From contig NZ_JAXCJK010000001.1 of assembly GCF_035181385.1 (NCBI RefSeq), forward strand, positions 806,001 through 870,000: a DNA stretch of 64,000 bases, given 5' to 3'. The DNA is from Moraxella sp035181385 (GTDB lineage Bacteria; Pseudomonadota; Gammaproteobacteria; Pseudomonadales; Moraxellaceae). Within the stretch, counting starts at the first letter, position 1; every line of letters starts with the position of its first letter. The notes beneath the pieces are model-generated. The model saw only the letters and a program-made list of their open reading frames with translations. It did not search any database and was not told where the DNA came from. Made by a program: the position numbers and the translations under genes. Shown here piece by piece: positions 16,402-26,100 of the stretch.

Positions 16402-17952
16402 ATGGCCAAATCTCAGCTTTTTCGCTCCACGATGGTCGTCAGCTCCATGACCATGCTCTCTCGCATATTGGGTTTGGTGCGTGATGTCGTGCTGATGAGT
16501 GTATTTGGGGCAGGCGGACTCATGGACGCATTTTTAGTAGCGTTCAAAATCCCCAATTTTTTAAGACGATTGTTTGCAGAAGGAGCATTTTCCCAAGCAT
16601 TCGTACCTGTCTTATCTGAATACAAACAGCAACGCACACTCAGTGATGTGCAGATTCTCATCAGCCAAGTTTCTGGGGTGTTAAGCCTGATTTTACTTAT
16701 CCTGACGGTGGCTGTTATTGCATTTGCACCCTTTGTTGTACAGGTGTTTGCCCCAGGCTTTCATAGTGATGCGGTAAAGTTTAACACCGCTACCGACCTA
16801 CTTCGTCTCACTTTTCCCTACCTGCTATTTATCTCAATGACAGCATTTTTTGGCAGTATTTTGCAAAGCTATGGTCGTTTTGCAGCACCTGCCTTTGCAC
16901 CTGTATTGCTCAATATTTGCATGATTGTAGGGGCATTATTCTTCGCACCATTACTCAATACACCAATCATGGCATTGGGCTACGCCGTCGCCATTTCTGG
17001 CATTTTACAATTGGCCATTCAACTGCCGCAGCTTCATCAACAAAAGTTACTCATCACCCCAAAAATAAATTTCAAACACGAAGGCGTGAATCGCATTTTA
17101 AAGCTTATGTTACCAGCCATCTTTGGTGTCTCAGTAACGCAAATCAACCTATTATTAAACACCGCTTTTGCTTCTTTAATGATGAGTGGCTCGGTATCAT
17201 GGCTATATGCAGCGGAGCGACTGAGCGAACTGCCCTTAGGTCTGATCGGTGTGGCAATCGGTACAGTCATTCTACCAAGCCTATCATCTAGCCATGCCAA
17301 ATCTGATGATGCAGTTTTCAAAAAAACCCTAGACTGGGCAGCACGCCTCATCATTTTAATTGGCCTGCCTGCTTCTTTGGCGATGTTTATACTCTCAGAT
17401 GTGCTGATGAATGCACTATTTGTGCGTGGTGAATTTAGCCAGAACGATGCAGTGATGAGTGGCTTTGCCCTAAAAAGTATGGCAGGAGGCATTTTAGGAT
17501 TCATGCTCATCAAAATTTTTGCACCTGCTTTTTTTGCAGGGCAAGACACCAAAACCCCTGTAAAAATTGGTATTGTTGCTGTCTTTGCTAACATGGTTTT
17601 TAGTGTGTTGTTTATCGGCGTATTCCATCTGCTAAACCTACCCCTACATGGAGGGCTGGCACTTGCTACGACAACAGCAAGTTTTGTTAACGCTGGGCTT
17701 TTGTATTATTTTTTACATAAGCGTCATATTTTTTGCTTTGGTAGCCACTGGCGAAAAATGAGTATGCAGTTTGGGTTCTCCAGCCTTGTGATGACATTTG
17801 CCCTGTATGCCATACTACCACTTTATCCCACACAAGAGACACAGTGGCTACGCATTGTGGCACTGCTTGCTATCTGCATATTTGGCGCTACTATATATGG
17901 CATGACATTACTCAGCACTGGCTTTCGTCCACGCCAGCTAAAACATGGATAG
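16402..17952 (+). CDS. murJ: Lipid II flippase MurJ
   Basis: MurJ (MviN) flips undecaprenyl-PP-linked peptidoglycan precursor across the inner membrane. The 516-residue protein has about 14 hydrophobic segments. The N-terminal signature is intact: MTMLSRILGLVRDVV, then FGAGGLMDAFLVAFKIPNFL and RRLFAEGAFSQAFVPVL, including the essential Arg residues of the central cavity. Length and layout match E. coli MurJ (511). A TATAAT lies at 16367-16372, about 30 bases upstream, but no good -35 is seen. Confidence 0.97.
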   Translation: MAKSQLFRSTMVVSSMTMLSRILGLVRDVVLMSVFGAGGLMDAFLVAFKIPNFLRRLFAEGAFSQAFVPVLSEYKQQRTLSDVQILISQVSGVLSLILLILTVAVIAFAPFVVQVFAPGFHSDAVKFNTATDLLRLTFPYLLFISMTAFFGSILQSYGRFAAPAFAPVLLNICMIVGALFFAPLLNTPIMALGYAVAISGILQLAIQLPQLHQQKLLITPKINFKHEGVNRILKLMLPAIFGVSVTQINLLLNTAFASLMMSGSVSWLYAAERLSELPLGLIGVAIGTVILPSLSSSHAKSDDAVFKKTLDWAARLIILIGLPASLAMFILSDVLMNALFVRGEFSQNDAVMSGFALKSMAGGILGFMLIKIFAPAFFAGQDTKTPVKIGIVAVFANMVFSVLFIGVFHLLNLPLHGGLALATTTASFVNAGLLYYFLHKRHIFCFGSHWRKMSMQFGFSSLVMTFALYAILPLYPTQETQWLRIVALLAICIFGATIYGMTLLSTGFRPRQLKHG

Positions 17953-18098
17953 CGTTTTTACAAGAATGTTTACAAAAATGCCCAAACCACACAACAATTG
18001 ACAACATGACTGGACAATCCGATGGGTAACTTGCTATAATTCACACCACACGCACCGCCGAAGCTGTGCCATATATGAACAACCACAAGGACAATGAT

Positions 18099-18596
18099 AT
18101 GTTAAAGCCAATCAGCCAACCTGTCGCTAAAGATTTCAACCCAAATCTTGATCTGGAAAAAATTCGCTTAGAATGCCAATCACTTGCAAAATCTCGTGCA
18201 AAAATATCTGCAGGTGTGGCCATCATTCCTGTGCCTTTTCTTGATGTGGCCATTGATGTAGGCATGCTTGCAAAACTATTGCCAGAAATTACCAAAAAAT
18301 TTGGTCTACAAGAACCTACCGACCCAAACAGCAAAATCAGTGAAGAAAAACGCAAACAGACCATTCAAGAACGCATTGTTGCCATTAGCGGATTGGTAGC
18401 AACTCGAGGTGTGGTCAATAAGACCATTCAAGGCTTTGGTGGTCGCCTAATTGGCAAACAAATCGCCAAATACATACCACTTGGCGGACAAATGGTTGCA
18501 GCAAGTATCGGCTACATGATTTTTAAAAAAATCGCTTTTGATCATATTGAAGAATGCTATAAAGTGGCCAAAGAAGCACAGCTAAAAGCAAATTAA
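18099..18596 (+). CDS. Hypothetical protein with DUF697/EcsC-like hydrophobic helices
   Basis: The start at 18099 has AAGGA seven bases upstream, giving 165 residues. Two amphipathic/hydrophobic stretches stand out: ISAGVAIIPVPFLDVAIDV and IPLGGQMVAASIGYMIF, each preceded by charged helices. This pattern resembles DUF697-type and EcsC-type proteins, but the match is by eye and weak. There is no signal peptide; it is probably peripheral or membrane-inserted in the inner membrane. It is monocistronic with its own terminator. Function unknown. Confidence 0.7.
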   Translation: MLKPISQPVAKDFNPNLDLEKIRLECQSLAKSRAKISAGVAIIPVPFLDVAIDVGMLAKLLPEITKKFGLQEPTDPNSKISEEKRKQTIQERIVAISGLVATRGVVNKTIQGFGGRLIGKQIAKYIPLGGQMVAASIGYMIFKKIAFDHIEECYKVAKEAQLKAN

Positions 18597-18619
18597 CTCT
18601 CAGCTTGCTACTGCTACTT

Positions 18620-18652
18620 AAAAAAAGACCTGCCTTCTGGCGGTCTTTTTTT
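18620..18652 (+). terminator. Intrinsic terminator after the 165-aa hypothetical gene
   Basis: An A-tract plus GACC and GCC arms (18620-18634) pair with GGC and GGTC arms plus an eight-T run (18639-18652), with one bulged base. Confidence 0.8.
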
Positions 18653-18923
18653 ATCAATCGATTGGCAAAATTAGCATCACAAAACTTAAAACTCAAAATA
18701 AGCCCCTCATCATAGATGAATAATAACCATTATCGCCAATGAGGGCGTTTTGCGATTTTTATGGATGATTTTTCGTTTTTGGCATAACAAATTACACGGA
18801 TTTATTTGAGAAAATTCACCAAACAAGCTAAAATATACACCACCAATTTTTAAGCATTTTTATGCTCGGGTTTAGCTTTATGAATACACGCTACCTATTA
18901 GCCATTTTAGCCAAGGTAATCTC
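18653..18923. other. Intergenic region before fdxA
   Basis: Together with the terminator this makes a gap of about 330 bases. No gene is seen. A TTCACC/TAAAAT pair (18815-18820 and 18839-18844, 18-base spacer) is a possible fdxA promoter of modest quality. Confidence 0.4.
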
Positions 18924-19247
18924 ATGACTTTTGTTGTAACTGATAACTGCGTTTTGTGCAAATATACTGACTGCGTAGAAGTCTGCCCTGTGGACTGCTT
19001 CTATGAAGGTCCAAACTTTCTTGTCATCAATCCAGACGAATGTATTGACTGTGCGTTGTGCGAGCCAGAGTGCCCTGCCAATGCCATTTTTTCAGAAGAT
19101 GAGATCCCCGCTGGCCAAGAAGAATATATCGCCATCAACGAAGAGCTTTCACAAGTTTGGGCAAACATCACTGAGAAAAAAGACCCAATGCCAGAGCATG
19201 AAAAATGGGACGGTGTATCAGGCAAGATTCAGTACTTGGAGCGTTAA
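18924..19247 (+). CDS. fdxA: Seven-iron ferredoxin FdxA
   Basis: The 107-residue acidic electron carrier has the N-terminal cysteine patterns of a 3Fe-4S plus 4Fe-4S ferredoxin: CVLCKYTDCVEVCPVDCF, then CIDCALCEPECP. A C-terminal tail carries the conserved W in EKWDGVSGK. This is the FdxA type common in proteobacteria, cytoplasmic and of unassigned partner. It is monocistronic, with two terminator hairpins downstream. Confidence 0.95.
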   Translation: MTFVVTDNCVLCKYTDCVEVCPVDCFYEGPNFLVINPDECIDCALCEPECPANAIFSEDEIPAGQEEYIAINEELSQVWANITEKKDPMPEHEKWDGVSGKIQYLER

Positions 19248-19278
19248 TCATCAAGCATCAATCTACGCCAAGCCATTC

Positions 19279-19306
19279 AAAGCCCGCTTTCTTGTGGGCT
19301 TTTTTA
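19279..19306 (+). terminator. Intrinsic terminator of fdxA
   Basis: AAAGCCC (19279-19285) pairs with GGGCTTT (from 19296), followed by a T-run, about 30 bases after the stop. Confidence 0.8.
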
Positions 19307-19353
19307 TTTTTTTATCATCATATCTATGACGGTATTGATAAAAAAAATCATAT

Positions 19354-19386
19354 AAAAAAAACCTGCCATAAAAAGCAGGTTTTTTT
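19354..19386. terminator. Bidirectional terminator between fdxA and the symporter gene
   Basis: A seven-A run plus CCTGC pairs with GCAGG plus a seven-T run. It serves the minus-strand symporter gene ending at 19400 and backs up the fdxA terminator. Confidence 0.8.
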
Positions 19387-19399
19387 GTAGATAAATTAT

Positions 19400-20902
19400 T
19401 TACCAAATATCAGATTTGATTTTTGCTTTTAATTGCGGATGATTATCCAATTTAAATTCTGGCTCAGCAACGCCTGCTTTAACCTGTGCATTGTAATCCC
19501 TTATCAAAATAAAGACATATTTTGACAAAAGAATGATCGCAATTAAGTTAATAAACGACATGATGCCCATCGTTAGATCACCCATATCCCACACAACCGC
19601 AACTTTTGCCACCGCACCAAAGTACACAAAACCCAAAACCACGATACGAAAAATTGTCAAAGCAACCGTATTGTTTTTCAAAAACTGCATATTTGATTCA
19701 GCATAGGCATAGTTGCCAATAATGGTAGAAAATGCAAACATGAATAAAATGACCGCCAAGAAATACTGACCCCAACCACCAACATGGCTAGCAAGTGCCG
19801 CTTGGGTCAGTTGCACGCCCGACAGTTCGGCAGCATTTTCTGGCATGGTGGCAAGCAAAATCACAAATGCCGTGCAAGAACAAACAATGAGCGTATCCAC
19901 AAAAACACCCAACATCTGAATCATGCCCTGCTCTACAGGGTGCTTTACACTCGCTGCCGCTGCTGCATTAGGTGCCGAACCCTGACCTGCTTCATTCGAA
20001 TACAAACCACGCTTAATGCCCTGCATCATCGCCACAGACACCATCGAACCAAACAAGCCACCGCCTGCTGCTTCAAAAGTAAAGGCTTCAGTAAAAATCA
20101 GAGTGATGACTTGTGGCACAGCACCAAGATTGGCAATGATGATATAAAGTGATACAGCCAAATACACCACCGCCATAATAGGAACAATCACCTCAGCAAT
20201 CTTTGATACACGAGTAATACCCCCAAAAATAATTGGAGCTGCCAGCAATACCAACACCGCTCCTACGATGTGCTTATATAACTGCCAATCATTTTGGCAA
20301 GCGTCATCAGAACTCACACAGCCCATCGCCGATTGGATTGACAATGTAATGGTGTTAGATTGAATAGATTGGTACACAAACCCAAAACATACAATCAAAG
20401 CAATTGCAAACACCAAGCCTAACCATTTTTGACCCAAGCCCTGCTTAATATAATAAGCAGGACCGCCACGAAAACGCCCCGTAGCACTGTCTTTGATTTT
20501 AAATAGCTGTGCAAGACTTGACTCTGCCAATGCCGAACACATTCCAATAAGTGCAATCAACCACATCCAAAACACCGCACCAGCACCACCAATACCAATG
20601 GCAAGTGCCACACCTGCGATGTTTCCCACGCCGACACGACTTGCCAGACCAGTAACGAACGCTTGAAATGCTGAGATGCCTTCGTTTTCATCATGCCCTT
20701 GACGACTGGCCAACATAGATTTGACACTTCTGCCAAACAAAGTAAACTGGGCAAATCCAGTCATCACCGTAAAAAACAGGCCCACCAAAATAAGTAGCCA
20801 AAGTAGCACATCCCACAAAGGCGTGCTAAACACATTCACGACACAATGCACGCCTTCAATAAAGGTTGGCTGTGCCACACAAGAAAATGGATTGTCGTAC
20901 AT
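19400..20902 (-). CDS. Alanine/glycine:cation symporter family protein (AGCS/AlsT-like)
   Basis: This inner-membrane sodium (or proton) symporter is predicted to take up alanine or glycine. From the ATG at 20900-20902, which has GGAA six bases upstream, it is 500 residues with about 10-11 transmembrane segments; the frame is open to 21037 but without a better start. Family signatures are GLASRVGVGNIAGVALAIG near residue 115 and SNEAGQGSAPNAAA near residue 300. No glycine-riboswitch-like core (GGAGAGA) is visible in the upstream 400 bases. The substrate is inferred from the family only. Confidence 0.92.
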   Translation of the reverse strand: MYDNPFSCVAQPTFIEGVHCVVNVFSTPLWDVLLWLLILVGLFFTVMTGFAQFTLFGRSVKSMLASRQGHDENEGISAFQAFVTGLASRVGVGNIAGVALAIGIGGAGAVFWMWLIALIGMCSALAESSLAQLFKIKDSATGRFRGGPAYYIKQGLGQKWLGLVFAIALIVCFGFVYQSIQSNTITLSIQSAMGCVSSDDACQNDWQLYKHIVGAVLVLLAAPIIFGGITRVSKIAEVIVPIMAVVYLAVSLYIIIANLGAVPQVITLIFTEAFTFEAAGGGLFGSMVSVAMMQGIKRGLYSNEAGQGSAPNAAAAASVKHPVEQGMIQMLGVFVDTLIVCSCTAFVILLATMPENAAELSGVQLTQAALASHVGGWGQYFLAVILFMFAFSTIIGNYAYAESNMQFLKNNTVALTIFRIVVLGFVYFGAVAKVAVVWDMGDLTMGIMSFINLIAIILLSKYVFILIRDYNAQVKAGVAEPEFKLDNHPQLKAKIKSDIW

Positions 20903-21300
20903 AATAATTCCAAAATATCCAAAAAATAACACCAACCTCAAACCACTTTGGCAAGCAAACCAAAGGAAATACCATCTTTTGATAAAATAGTTTGTCTTTA
21001 ATATCATTGCCACATGACAATACCAAATTATCGCCAAAGAATGACATCATCTTGATTGGTATCAATTATTCAGCTGGTTAGCTGGTAAGATTCACATCAA
21101 AAAGGCGACAAATCAGTAGAAATGTCGCCTTTCGCCATCAAATCACTTGATTTATAAGCAATAGGTATGGGGTTATTATAATCTTTTTATAATGGCTGTG
21201 CAAACTTAATTTTACCATTTAGAAAATTTGTTAAGCCATTTTTGCTGCTTGTGCTACATTAATTAAATCATATTGATTAAGTGACAATTAAGCCTTAATA
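20903..21300. other. Intergenic region between uraA and the symporter gene
   Basis: Both flanking genes are on the minus strand. The stretch holds the uraA terminator at 21101-21132 and presumably the symporter promoter. An A/T-rich inverted repeat lies near 21173-21192. No gene or riboswitch is recognised. Confidence 0.4.
21101..21132 (-). terminator. Intrinsic terminator downstream of uraA
   Basis: A perfect 10-bp stem, AAAGGCGACA (21101-21110) with TGTCGCCTTT (21123-21132), is followed on the minus strand by a T-run. It lies 170 bases past the uraA stop. Confidence 0.75.
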
Positions 21301-22620
21301 TCAATGCACCAAACCATCTTCATGGTTTTGATGATCATCTTTTAGGCTTAAAAACCAATTGAGCAATATCGCTGCAAAGGTTGCCGTACCAATACCACCC
21401 AAATTAAAATCACCAATCATCAGGCCAAAATCGCCTGTACCCAAAATGATGGTAACAGCGGCAATCATGAGATTTTTATTGATGGCAAAATTCACACGGT
21501 TATCAATCCAGATTTTTGCTCCAGCCACAGTAATCAAACCAAACACCACGATAGATGCACCAGTCAATACAGGTCCGGGAATGGTCTGAATGAGTGCACC
21601 AAATTTTGGCGACAGTCCTAAAAAAATTGCAAACACACCTGCAATCACAAAGATGATGGTTGAATATACACGAGTTACCGCCATCACACCAATATTTTCA
21701 CCATAAGTTGTCATGCCTGTGCCACCCACACCTGCCGACAGTGCCGTTGCCACACCATCTGCCACAAAGGTACGCCCTAAATATGGGGTAAGATTTTCAC
21801 CTGTCATTGCTCCAACCGCCTTAATATGCCCCAAATTCTCTGCCACCAAAATGAATGCCACAGGTGCAATAATCAACATGGCATTAGCATCAAATACAGG
21901 TGATGAAAAGTTTGGCACACCAAACCAAGCAGCATTACCAATCACACTAAAATCAATCGGCGTACCCAGACCCAAACCATTGGTAATAATCGCATAAATC
22001 ACATAAGACGACACCAAGCCAAGTAGTAGCAAAAGACGCTGTACAAAGCCACGCCCAAACACCGCAATCACGCCCATGCACAGCACGGTAACCAAGGTCA
22101 TCCACAATTCAAAAGGTTTGCCTGCCACACCAGATACAGTAACTGGGGCTAAGTTTAGACCAATGATCATCACCACCGCACCCGTTACCACAGGTGGCAT
22201 GAGTTTTTCAATCCACTTTGTTCCTGTCGCCATCACCAAAAAACCAATAGCAGCGTACAAAACACCGCAAGCAATAATACCGCCCAAGGCCAAAGCCAAA
22301 TTGGGATTTGCCCCAGAACCTGTCGCATGAGCGGTAGCGGCCGCCACCACACCAATAAATGCAAAAGACGACCCTAGGTAGCTTGGTACACGGCCACCTG
22401 TCATCATAAAAAATAAAATCGTACAGATGCCACTCATCATGATGGCAAGATTGGCATCAAAACCCATCAAAATGGGGGCAAGCACTGTTGCCCCAAACAT
22501 CGCCAACACATGCTGAATACCAAGCATCGCACTTTGAGCAGGGGGTAGATACTCATCTGTTGCCACAGGAGTGACATTAATGTCGCCTTGATAGGGGCGA
22601 AATTTTGGGAAAAAAGACAT
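21301..22620 (-). CDS. uraA: Uracil permease (NCS2 family)
   Basis: This inner-membrane uracil:proton symporter has 439 residues and about 14 hydrophobic segments. NCS2 signatures are visible: QHVLAMFGATVLAPIL near residue 35, the Glu of ILVAENLGHIKAVG, and PTTTYGEN-like GMTTYGENIGVMAVTRVYS. The order and length match UraA more than the longer xanthine/urate carriers. AAGGA precedes the ATG by seven bases. The leader carries a terminator-like hairpin with a possible leader peptide, suggesting pyrimidine-responsive attenuation. Confidence 0.93.
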   Translation of the reverse strand: MSFFPKFRPYQGDINVTPVATDEYLPPAQSAMLGIQHVLAMFGATVLAPILMGFDANLAIMMSGICTILFFMMTGGRVPSYLGSSFAFIGVVAAATAHATGSGANPNLALALGGIIACGVLYAAIGFLVMATGTKWIEKLMPPVVTGAVVMIIGLNLAPVTVSGVAGKPFELWMTLVTVLCMGVIAVFGRGFVQRLLLLLGLVSSYVIYAIITNGLGLGTPIDFSVIGNAAWFGVPNFSSPVFDANAMLIIAPVAFILVAENLGHIKAVGAMTGENLTPYLGRTFVADGVATALSAGVGGTGMTTYGENIGVMAVTRVYSTIIFVIAGVFAIFLGLSPKFGALIQTIPGPVLTGASIVVFGLITVAGAKIWIDNRVNFAINKNLMIAAVTIILGTGDFGLMIGDFNLGGIGTATFAAILLNWFLSLKDDHQNHEDGLVH

Positions 22621-22652
22621 TTTTTTATCCTTATTTTCTCGTTTTGAACACT

Positions 22653-22686
22653 AAAAAAAACCAATAACTCTCAGTTATTGGTTTTT
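22653..22686 (-). promoter_or_regulatory. Terminator-like attenuator in the uraA leader
   Basis: On the minus strand a perfect 14-bp stem with a GAG loop (arms 22673-22686 and 22656-22669) runs into eight T residues, ending 33 bases before the uraA ATG. The next gene upstream (ileS) is on the other strand, so there is no transcript for it to end except that of uraA itself. This is the layout of a leader attenuator. Confidence 0.65.
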
Positions 22687-22719
22687 ACAATGATGATAAA
22701 AATGGTCAATGACTGCCAT
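22675..22719 (-). CDS. Possible 14-residue leader peptide of uraA
   Basis: The mini-ORF ATG (22717-22719) to TAA (22675-22677) encodes MAVIDHFYHHCKNQ. Its stop codon lies inside the 5' arm of the attenuator stem, so a translating ribosome would block the hairpin. The codons upstream of the stem are U-rich, as in UTP-sensed attenuators of pyrimidine genes in enterobacteria. No good Shine-Dalgarno is seen, so translation is uncertain. Confidence 0.3.
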   Translation of the reverse strand: MAVIDHFYHHCKNQ

Positions 22720-23172
22720 GATACAGACAGTTAATGGTTTATATGCATAGCTGAACAATAAAAACATACACTATTAAACCTTTGACATAACTTTACAATT
22801 TTAACAAATTAAGCAAAAAAAAGCGATATTTTTTTAGATCAGACCAAACATCAAACTCCACAATGTCGTATTTCATGAATCAATCAACAGTTAATCCACC
22901 AATTACCCAGCCGACCATCAATACTTACATAACTTATATACCAGTATACCAGCACGCCAAGTTTGTCTTTGATGATTTTTAAAAATGCTGACATTGCCAA
23001 TATTGACAAATCAACAATTGATAAAATTAATCAATCAAATGGTGTTATACATTCCTATTTTTTTTATATGTTTACTAATAAACGCATGAATGACATGGCA
23101 AATTTCATCTTTCTAAAATCTTGCTTTTACGGTATAATTAACCATTTTCCTTTTCAAAATTGAGTCAAGACG
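22720..23172. other. Divergent uraA/ileS promoter region
   Basis: The 450 bases are very A+T-rich. On the minus strand TTGTAA and TAATAG-like boxes around 22770-22800 could drive uraA. On the plus strand a TATAAT at 23133-23138 is a likely ileS -10, with no clear -35. An open frame of 66 codons at 22963-23163 lacks a ribosome site and is probably chance. Confidence 0.4.
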
Positions 23173-26100
23173 ATGACCGAACAAAAAGACTACAAAAACA
23201 CTCTAAATCTAGCCGATACCAATTTTCCCATGCGAGCTGACCTAGCCAAACGAGAGCCAAAATGGCTGGCCGAATGGGAAACGGACGAGCTTTATAAAGA
23301 AATCCGTGCCGCCAAACAAGGCTTGCCAAAATACATCTTGCACGACGGCCCACCCTACGCCAACGGACAAATTCACCTAGGTCATGCTGTCAATAAAGTA
23401 TTAAAAGACATCATCATCAAAGCCAAAACCTTGGACGGCTATGACGCCCCTTATATTGTCGGCTGGGATTGCCACGGCTTGCCGATTGAACAAAAAGTAG
23501 AAAATGAGTTTGGCAAAGTGGGACAACCCCCAAAAAACGACAAAAACGGCGAACCCATTACCGCCACCGCCTTTCGCCGTGCCTGCCGAGATTACGCCAA
23601 AAGCCAAATTGCGCTACAAATGGCGGATTTTAAACGCTTAGGCGTGCTTGCCGATTGGGACAAGCCTTATTTGACAATGGATTTTGCTACCGAAGCGAAT
23701 ATCGTGCGAGCTTTGGGCGAGATTTACAAAAATGGGCATATCGTGCGTGGGCAAAAGCCTGTAAACTGGTGTTTAGATTGTGGCTCTGCCTTGGCGGAAG
23801 CCGAAGTGGAATACGACAACAAAAAATCAGACGCCATTTATGTCGGTTTTGATGTTGTCAATCGTGATGATTTGACCGCCACCACTAATTTACAAGGCAA
23901 ATTGCAAGCGGTGATTTGGACAACGACCCCTTGGACACTGCCTGCCAACCAAGCCATTAGCGTGCATAGTGAGCTTGATTATGCGGTCATCAAAGGCGAT
24001 AAAGTTACTCCTTTTGTTATTCCCAATGAAATCGATAGCAATAACTTTTTGTTAAGAACTTTAAATAAAGACGACAAAGATGCTTTATTTGAAAAAGCCA
24101 AAGACCCTGTTATTTGGGAATTGATGCCAGAAAAAAGAAACGAGCCTGAAATTTTTAACCCTTATTTTGATAAGGCGATTAAAGAAAAAGCCTTTGCGAT
24201 TATTGATAAAAAAACAGGGCAAATTGTTGGCACCACAAGGTTTTATGATGACAAGGTAAGCGATGACAGCATTGCGATTGGCTATTCGTTTATTGCCAAA
24301 GATTATTGGGGGACTTGTGCCAATAATGAAATCAAACAAGCGATGTTGGATTATGCCTTTAAACAAAGAAATAAAGTTTATTTTCATATTATTAAAGAAA
24401 ATGAACGCTCCAAAAAATCGGTTGAAAAATTAGGGGCGGTTTATCAAAGCGTTAATGCTGATGAAAGATTGGCTTATTTATTGGAAAATCAAACTCCAAT
24501 CAATCGCACCGCTTATTTTATCATCGCCACCAACTTGACCCAAGATTTTGCCAAAAATGTAGGCTTAGAAAATGTGCAAACCGTGGCAAGCGTTAAGGGG
24601 GCGGATTTAACCATTTTAAAAGCCCAGCACCCTTTAATTGCCGAGCGTCAAGTGCCATTTATCACAGGCGACCACGTAACTGCCGACAGCGGTACAGGGC
24701 TTGTGCATACCGCCCCTGCACACGGTGTGGACGACTACAATGTGGGGCGTGCTAATGATTTGCCTTGTGAAAATCCTGTCGCTGGTAATGGCGTGTATTT
24801 AGACGAAGCCAAAGTCTTTGTGGGCGAGCATATTTATAAGGCACAGCCCAAGATTATCGCCACTTTGCAAGCGAGCGGACATCTGTTAAATCATCAAGTC
24901 ATCACCCACAGCTATCCGCATTGCTGGCGACACAAAACGCCCATCATTTTTCGTGCCACGCCCCAATGGTTTATTTCTATGGAAGAGGGGGGCTTGCGTG
25001 AACAGGCGTTGGACGACATCAAACAAGTAGATTGGACGCCCGATTGGGGGCAAAAACGCATTGAATCAATGATGCACGGTCGCCCTGATTGGTGCATTAG
25101 CCGTCAGCGGACTTGGGGCGTGCCGATTGCCTTTTTTATCCACAAAGACACCAATGAACTGCACCCAAACACTTATGAACTTATCCAAAAAGTCGCCCAA
25201 GTCATTGAGACAGGGGGCATAGAAGCGTGGTTTGATGCCGATGTGGCGGACTTTTTAGATGAAAGCGATGCTCCAAACTACATCAAATCCACCGACACGC
25301 TTGATGTGTGGTTTGATTCAGGCTCTACCAATTTTTCGGTTTTGGCAAATCGTGATGAATTGACCAACCCTGCCGATTTGTATTTGGAAGGAAGCGACCA
25401 GCACCGTGGCTGGTTTCAGTCGTCATTACTGGTCAGCGAAGCCATTTATGGTCGTCCGCCATATAAGCAAGTTTTGACACACGGCTTTGTGGTGGACGAA
25501 AAAGGCCACAAGATGAGCAAGTCACTTGGTAATATTGTCGAACCACAAAAAGAGATTGATAAAACAGGGGCGGATATGCTACGCCTATGGATTGCCTCTG
25601 CTGATTATCGCTATGAAATGAGTGCAGGTCAAAAAGTATTTGCTGGGGCGATGGACAATTACCGCCGTATCCGCAACACCATTCGCTTTTTGCTTGCCAA
25701 TACCAGCGACTTCAACCCCACAACCGATGCTGTGGCTCTAGATGAGTTGGTAAGTCTTGATAAGTTCATCTTGCATCTTGCCAAAGAAACTCAAGAGGCG
25801 ATCATCAAGTCTTATGACGATATGGATTTTCATCAAGTCGTACAGGCGGTATCAATGTTTTGCTCACAGAGCTTGGGGGGTTTTTATCTTGATATCATCA
25901 AGGATCGTACTTACACCACCAAAGCAGACGGACTGCCACGCCGTTCGGCACAAACCGCCCTTTATCACATTGCTCACGCCCTGCTTAGATGGATTGCCCC
26001 AATTTTATCATTCACAGCACAAGAAGCATGGGAATTTGTTCGTCATGATGGTGCAAAATACATATTTGCTGATGAATGGTACAACTTACCAACCCCTGAC

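Noticed and set aside
20903..21300. Glycine riboswitch before the alanine/glycine symporter gene
   Set aside because: The conserved GGAGAGA-type cores of the aptamer are not present on the minus strand.
22963..23163. 66-codon open frame just upstream of ileS
   Set aside because: It covers the likely ileS -10 box, has no ribosome binding site, and its composition is that of A+T-rich intergenic DNA.
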